Source: RGIG9041 sp045657265
GTDB lineage: Bacteria > Bacillota > Clostridia > Oscillospirales > QAKW01
Direction of reading: 5' to 3'
Assembly: GCA_045657265.1 (NCBI GenBank)
Contig: JAZOSU010000007.1
Coordinates: 1 to 64,000, forward strand
DNA: 64,000 nt
Positions within the stretch are counted from its first letter, which is position 1. The number at the start of each line of letters is the position of its first letter. The notes beneath the pieces were generated by a model that saw nothing but the letters and a program-made list of their open reading frames with translations, searched no databases and had not been told where the DNA came from. The translations under genes and the position numbers were made by a program. Below are positions 60,774-64,000 of this stretch, in pieces.

Positions 60774-62606
60774 TTATTTATTATCGTCTGCATCTGTAAA
60801 GTCTGCATCGTAAACATTGTTATCAGCTGCGCCCTGAGCTGCAGTGGGGTCAACACCGGGTGCGCCCTCTGCTCCTGCCTGAGGATAGATTTTCTGAGCA
60901 AACTCGTAAAGTTTTGCCTGAAGAGCATCAGTAGCCGCTTTGATTGCCGCACTGTCATTACCTTTAAGAGCTTCTTTTACTTTTTCAACTTCAGCGTTTA
61001 TAGCGCCTTTATCTTCTGCTGTAAGTTTATCGCCTACTTCGTTTACGGTTTTTTCTGTCTGATAAACCATCTGGTCAGCATTGTTACGGATTTCAATTTC
61101 TTCTTTCTTTTTAGCGTCTTCGCTCGCATAGTTTTCAGCTTCTTTTACAGCTTTTTCTATATCTTCTTTAGAAAGATTTGTAGATGCTGTGATTGTTATA
61201 TTCTGCTGTTTACCTGTACCCATATCTTTAGCTGTAACGTTTACAATACCATTTGCGTCAATATCGAAAGTTACTTCTATCTGAGGTACGCCGCGAGGTG
61301 CGGGAGCGATACCGTCAAGTCTGAACTGACCAAGTGTTTTATTATCAGCAGCCATTTCACGCTCACCCTGAAGAACGTGGATTTCAACTGAAGGCTGATT
61401 ATCAGCAGCTGTTGAGAATATCTGGCTTTTCTTTGTAGGAATTGTTGTATTTCTTTCAATGAGTTTTGTGAAAATTCCGCCGAGTGTTTCAAGACCGAGT
61501 GACAAAGGAGTTACGTCAAGAAGAACTACACCTTTAACGTCTCCGCCAAGCACACCGCCCTGAATTGCAGCGCCCATTGCAACGCATTCGTCAGGATTAA
61601 GTCCTTTATGAGCTTCTTTGCCCATATAACTATTAATTGCTTCAACAACTGCAGGAATTCTTGTAGAACCACCAACCAAAAGAACTTTGTCTACTTCTGA
61701 GGGGCTGAGACCTGAATCTGAAAGAGCCTGTTTAACAGGACCCATTGTTTTTTCTACGAGGTCTGCAGTAAGTTTGTTGAATTCAGCTCTTGAAAGTGTA
61801 AGATCAAGATGTTTAGGACCGGTAGCATCTGCTGTGATAAAGGGGAGATTAATGTTTGTACTCATTACGCCTGAAAGGTCTTTTTTAGCTTTTTCAGCAG
61901 CTTCTTTAAGTCTCTGATATGCCATACTGTCATTACGCAGATCAATACCATTTGAAGCTTTAAACTGATCAACCATCCAATTTATGATTCTTTCGTCAAA
62001 GTCGTCACCGCCAAGACGGTTATTACCGCTTGTTGCAAGAACTTCGCAAACTCCATCGCCGATTTCAAGAATCGAAACGTCGAAAGTACCGCCGCCAAGG
62101 TCATAAATCATAATTTTCTGTTCGTTTCCTTTATCTACGCCATAAGCAAGAGCTGCGGCTGTAGGCTCGTTGATAATTCTCTTTACGTCAAGACCTGCTA
62201 TTTTACCGGCATCTTTTGTTGCCTGGCTCTGAGAGTCGGTGAAATAAGCAGGAACTGTAATTACAGCTTCTGTAACTTTTTCACCAAGGAATGCTTCCGC
62301 ATCTGCTTTAAGTTTCATAAGAACAAAAGCTGAAATTTCTTCAGGTGAATATTTTTTGTCGTCAATATTTACTCTTTTATCTGAACCCATATCTCTTTTG
62401 ATTGAGATGATTGTTCTGTCAGGATTTGTGATAGCCTGATTTTTCGCGTTCTGTCCAACAAGACGTTCACCGTTTTTAGCAAAAGCTACAACAGACGGTG
62501 TTGTACGCATACCCTCTGCATTTGCTATTACTGTAGGTTCTCCGCCTTCCATTACTGCTACGCATGAATTGGTTGTACCAAGGTCAATACCTATTATTTT
62601 ACTCAT
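60774..62606 (-). CDS. dnaK: Chaperone DnaK (Hsp70)
   Basis: DnaK binds unfolded segments under ATP control. The 610-aa protein has IGIDLGTTNSCVAV at the start, DLGGGTFDVSIL (about 165), the substrate-binding domain, and a lid with an Asp-rich tail. It follows grpE by 14 bp. Confidence 0.98.
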   Translation of the reverse strand: MSKIIGIDLGTTNSCVAVMEGGEPTVIANAEGMRTTPSVVAFAKNGERLVGQNAKNQAITNPDRTIISIKRDMGSDKRVNIDDKKYSPEEISAFVLMKLKADAEAFLGEKVTEAVITVPAYFTDSQSQATKDAGKIAGLDVKRIINEPTAAALAYGVDKGNEQKIMIYDLGGGTFDVSILEIGDGVCEVLATSGNNRLGGDDFDERIINWMVDQFKASNGIDLRNDSMAYQRLKEAAEKAKKDLSGVMSTNINLPFITADATGPKHLDLTLSRAEFNKLTADLVEKTMGPVKQALSDSGLSPSEVDKVLLVGGSTRIPAVVEAINSYMGKEAHKGLNPDECVAMGAAIQGGVLGGDVKGVVLLDVTPLSLGLETLGGIFTKLIERNTTIPTKKSQIFSTAADNQPSVEIHVLQGEREMAADNKTLGQFRLDGIAPAPRGVPQIEVTFDIDANGIVNVTAKDMGTGKQQNITITASTNLSKEDIEKAVKEAENYASEDAKKKEEIEIRNNADQMVYQTEKTVNEVGDKLTAEDKGAINAEVEKVKEALKGNDSAAIKAATDALQAKLYEFAQKIYPQAGAEGAPGVDPTAAQGAADNNVYDADFTDADDNK

Positions 62607-62620
62607 TTTAATTACCTCCG

Positions 62621-63154
62621 TTAGTTAGCGACTTTTACAATCGCATGTCGTATTACTGTTTCTTCTTTATAAATATAGCCTTTTTGGAAAATCTCTATAA
62701 CTTCATTTTCACCGAAGCTTTCATCATCTATGTGCATTATAGCGTTATGAAAATTAGGATCAAAAGGTTTATTCAGGCAATCTATCTCTTTTACTCCTAA
62801 TGTTTCCAAGGCTGTTATAAACTGTTTTTTTATCATATCCACGCCGTTTTTAAAATCGGCATCAGACGTTTCTGCCATCAAAGCGCGTTCGAGATTATCT
62901 ATAACCGGCAACACAGTCTGTACTGTTTTTGTGATGCCATCCAAAAACATACCGTCTTTTTCTTTCTGGGTACGTTTGCGGTAATTATCGTACTCAGCCA
63001 ACATACGCAGATAAGTATCGTTCAGATCATTATATTTTTTCTCAAACTCGTTTTCTTTTTTCTTTTTGGGAGCAGCTTTCTTTTCTTTAGGAGTGCTCTT
63101 TTCCTGATTTACCGGTTCTTTAGTTTCTTTTGTTTCTTTTACTTCTTCAGCCAC
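62621..63154 (-). CDS. grpE: Nucleotide exchange factor GrpE
   Basis: GrpE (177 aa) has a charged, low-complexity N-terminus, a long coiled coil (about 35-85) and a C-terminal beta domain. The start is GTG at 63154, sharing one base with the hrcA stop codon (TAGTG). GGGGG stands about 10 nt upstream. Confidence 0.95.
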   Translation of the reverse strand: MAEEVKETKETKEPVNQEKSTPKEKKAAPKKKKENEFEKKYNDLNDTYLRMLAEYDNYRKRTQKEKDGMFLDGITKTVQTVLPVIDNLERALMAETSDADFKNGVDMIKKQFITALETLGVKEIDCLNKPFDPNFHNAIMHIDDESFGENEVIEIFQKGYIYKEETVIRHAIVKVAN

Positions 63155-64000
63155 TAATATGACCCCCTGTCTTCAAGATATCTTTCTATACATTTCATAA
63201 AATATTCTACCTGTGAAACAGTTTTGCCGTAATCCATTCGTTTAGGACCGAAAAGGCTGAATGTATAGTTATTGTTATTACCATTATATTTTCTGACTAC
63301 AAGTCCCATATCGCTAAGGTTTTCACCGCTGATTTCACTACCTATAATAATATTAAGTCTTTCATCGGAGTTGCCGCTCAGCACATTATAAATATGTTCA
63401 TCTTCATTCAGAAACGACATAACATTTTTTGCTTTATGAATCTCATAGAATTCCGGATAAGAAAGTATTTTTTCCTGTCCGCTTACAAAAACATGAGGTT
63501 TCTTTATAGATGTTACTATATTTTTTATAACACCGGCTATAAATCCCCAGTTTTTCTCTTTTCCGGCAAGTTCAGATTCAAGCCTGTCAAACACGCTGTC
63601 ATCAAGATAACCTACAGTCTCGCCTCCTACATAACTTGCAAGAAGCTCATTAAGATTATTGACATCTTCATCTGACGCAAGAAAATACAGTCTGCAAAAG
63701 CTATTTTTAACAACGCCGCTCTTTGTAATAACAACTAAATTAATAAGGTCGTCAGCAGATTTAACTACTTCCATCTTTATTATTCTATCTTCATTACTAT
63801 GAGAAATAACTGCCGCGCTTGTATATCCTGTTATTTTTGAAAAAGCAGAAATCGCTGTTTTCAGAAATTCATCAATACTTGCCGCAGAATTTTGCATTGC
63901 ATTTTCAATAGTAAGTGCAAATTCTGTCTCAAGGTCATGATGCTGAAGAAGATTATCTACATAATATCTATAACCTTTTTCCGTAGGAATTCTTCCCGCT
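63154..64000 (-). CDS. hrcA: Heat-shock repressor HrcA (N-terminus outside window)
   Basis: HrcA represses groESL and the dnaK operon by binding CIRCE. About 281 C-terminal residues are present, beginning AGRIPTEKGYRYYVD, a conserved HrcA stretch following the DNA-binding domain. The sensor and dimer domain is complete to EDRGSY-stop. The winged-helix N-terminus and the start lie beyond 64000. It is first in hrcA-grpE-dnaK-dnaJ. Confidence 0.93.
   Translation of the reverse strand, partial: AGRIPTEKGYRYYVDNLLQHHDLETEFALTIENAMQNSAASIDEFLKTAISAFSKITGYTSAAVISHSNEDRIIKMEVVKSADDLINLVVITKSGVVKNSFCRLYFLASDEDVNNLNELLASYVGGETVGYLDDSVFDRLESELAGKEKNWGFIAGVIKNIVTSIKKPHVFVSGQEKILSYPEFYEIHKAKNVMSFLNEDEHIYNVLSGNSDERLNIIIGSEISGENLSDMGLVVRKYNGNNNNYTFSLFGPKRMDYGKTVSQVEYFMKCIERYLEDRGSY

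Overview
The window reads as a low-GC Bacillota chromosome, most likely an anaerobic, spore-forming member of the Clostridia. This rests on a clostridial-order Rnf complex (C-D-G-E-A-B), a perfect CIRCE operator on groESL with an hrcA-grpE-dnaK-dnaJ operon, a DUF421/DUF4363/SpoVM-like cluster, the GdpP-rplI-dnaB string, and consensus SigA-type promoters with 16-17 bp spacers. Species cannot be named from the sequence alone. Most of the window is core genome, with one small accessory region at the left end.

Layout: 1-63 start of a PspC-like gene leaving the window; 64-3270 accessory region inserted at the 3' end of lysS; 3271-7053 lysS, greA, tsf, rpsB; 7264-8548 a DivIVA-like protein and a membrane-anchored protein; 8650-11057 (plus strand) VanY-like carboxypeptidase, DUF421, DUF4363, a 49-aa membrane peptide and a SpoVM-like peptide; 11102-12400 infC-rpmI-rplT with a leader; 12486-12561 tRNA-Thr(GGU); 12595-19552 an operon ymfF-ymfH-lgt-folD-two membrane proteins-glycosyltransferase; 19597-25178 rnfCDGEAB; 25276-28548 DUF512 radical SAM-der-plsY; 28630-29394 yceD-like/rpmF; 29483-30902 VTC domain plus DUF4956; 31058-35212 typA, iron alcohol dehydrogenase and PPi-type phosphofructokinase; 36156-38157 groESL with CIRCE; 38282-40198 an AraC regulator facing rodA; 40328-41858 tsaE-tsaB-rpiB; 41960-49524 gdpP-rplI-dnaB-tilS-hpt-ftsH; 49562-51978 queH and a YgiQ-type radical SAM enzyme on divergent promoters; 52033-56002 putP, a degenerate amidase, a polysaccharide deacetylase and a PiT transporter; 55986-59428 a frameshifted PHP gene, a cytidylate-kinase-like gene, yloV and yloU; 59564-64000 dnaJ, dnaK, grpE and the C-terminal part of hrcA.

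The most unusual part is 160-3296. The last codons of lysS (PTMKPLD-stop) occur three times, at 205-230, 2196-2221 and 3271-3296, differing only at synonymous positions. They bracket two small islets of about 2.0 and 1.1 kb, each with a single membrane-protein gene on its own strong promoter. Two copies carry the same terminator hairpin, and matching short repeats lie at similar distances from the copies. This looks like repeated site-specific insertion into the lysS 3' end by elements that carry no recombinase here. One islet gene has a 107-nt nested hairpin at its inferred transcript start, followed by an intrinsic terminator just before its ribosome-binding site.

Other points of note: RnfC carries an extra N-terminal membrane domain of about 185 residues; a perfect 12-bp hairpin covers the ribosome-binding site and start codon of the DUF421 gene; infC begins with AUU and queH appears nearly leaderless with no AUG at its start; the amidase-like gene has lost a zinc ligand and the catalytic Glu. 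Together the genes describe an anaerobe coupling ferredoxin:NAD oxidation to ion pumping (Rnf), with probable PPi-linked glycolysis, and with standard translation, heat-shock and cell-envelope functions.
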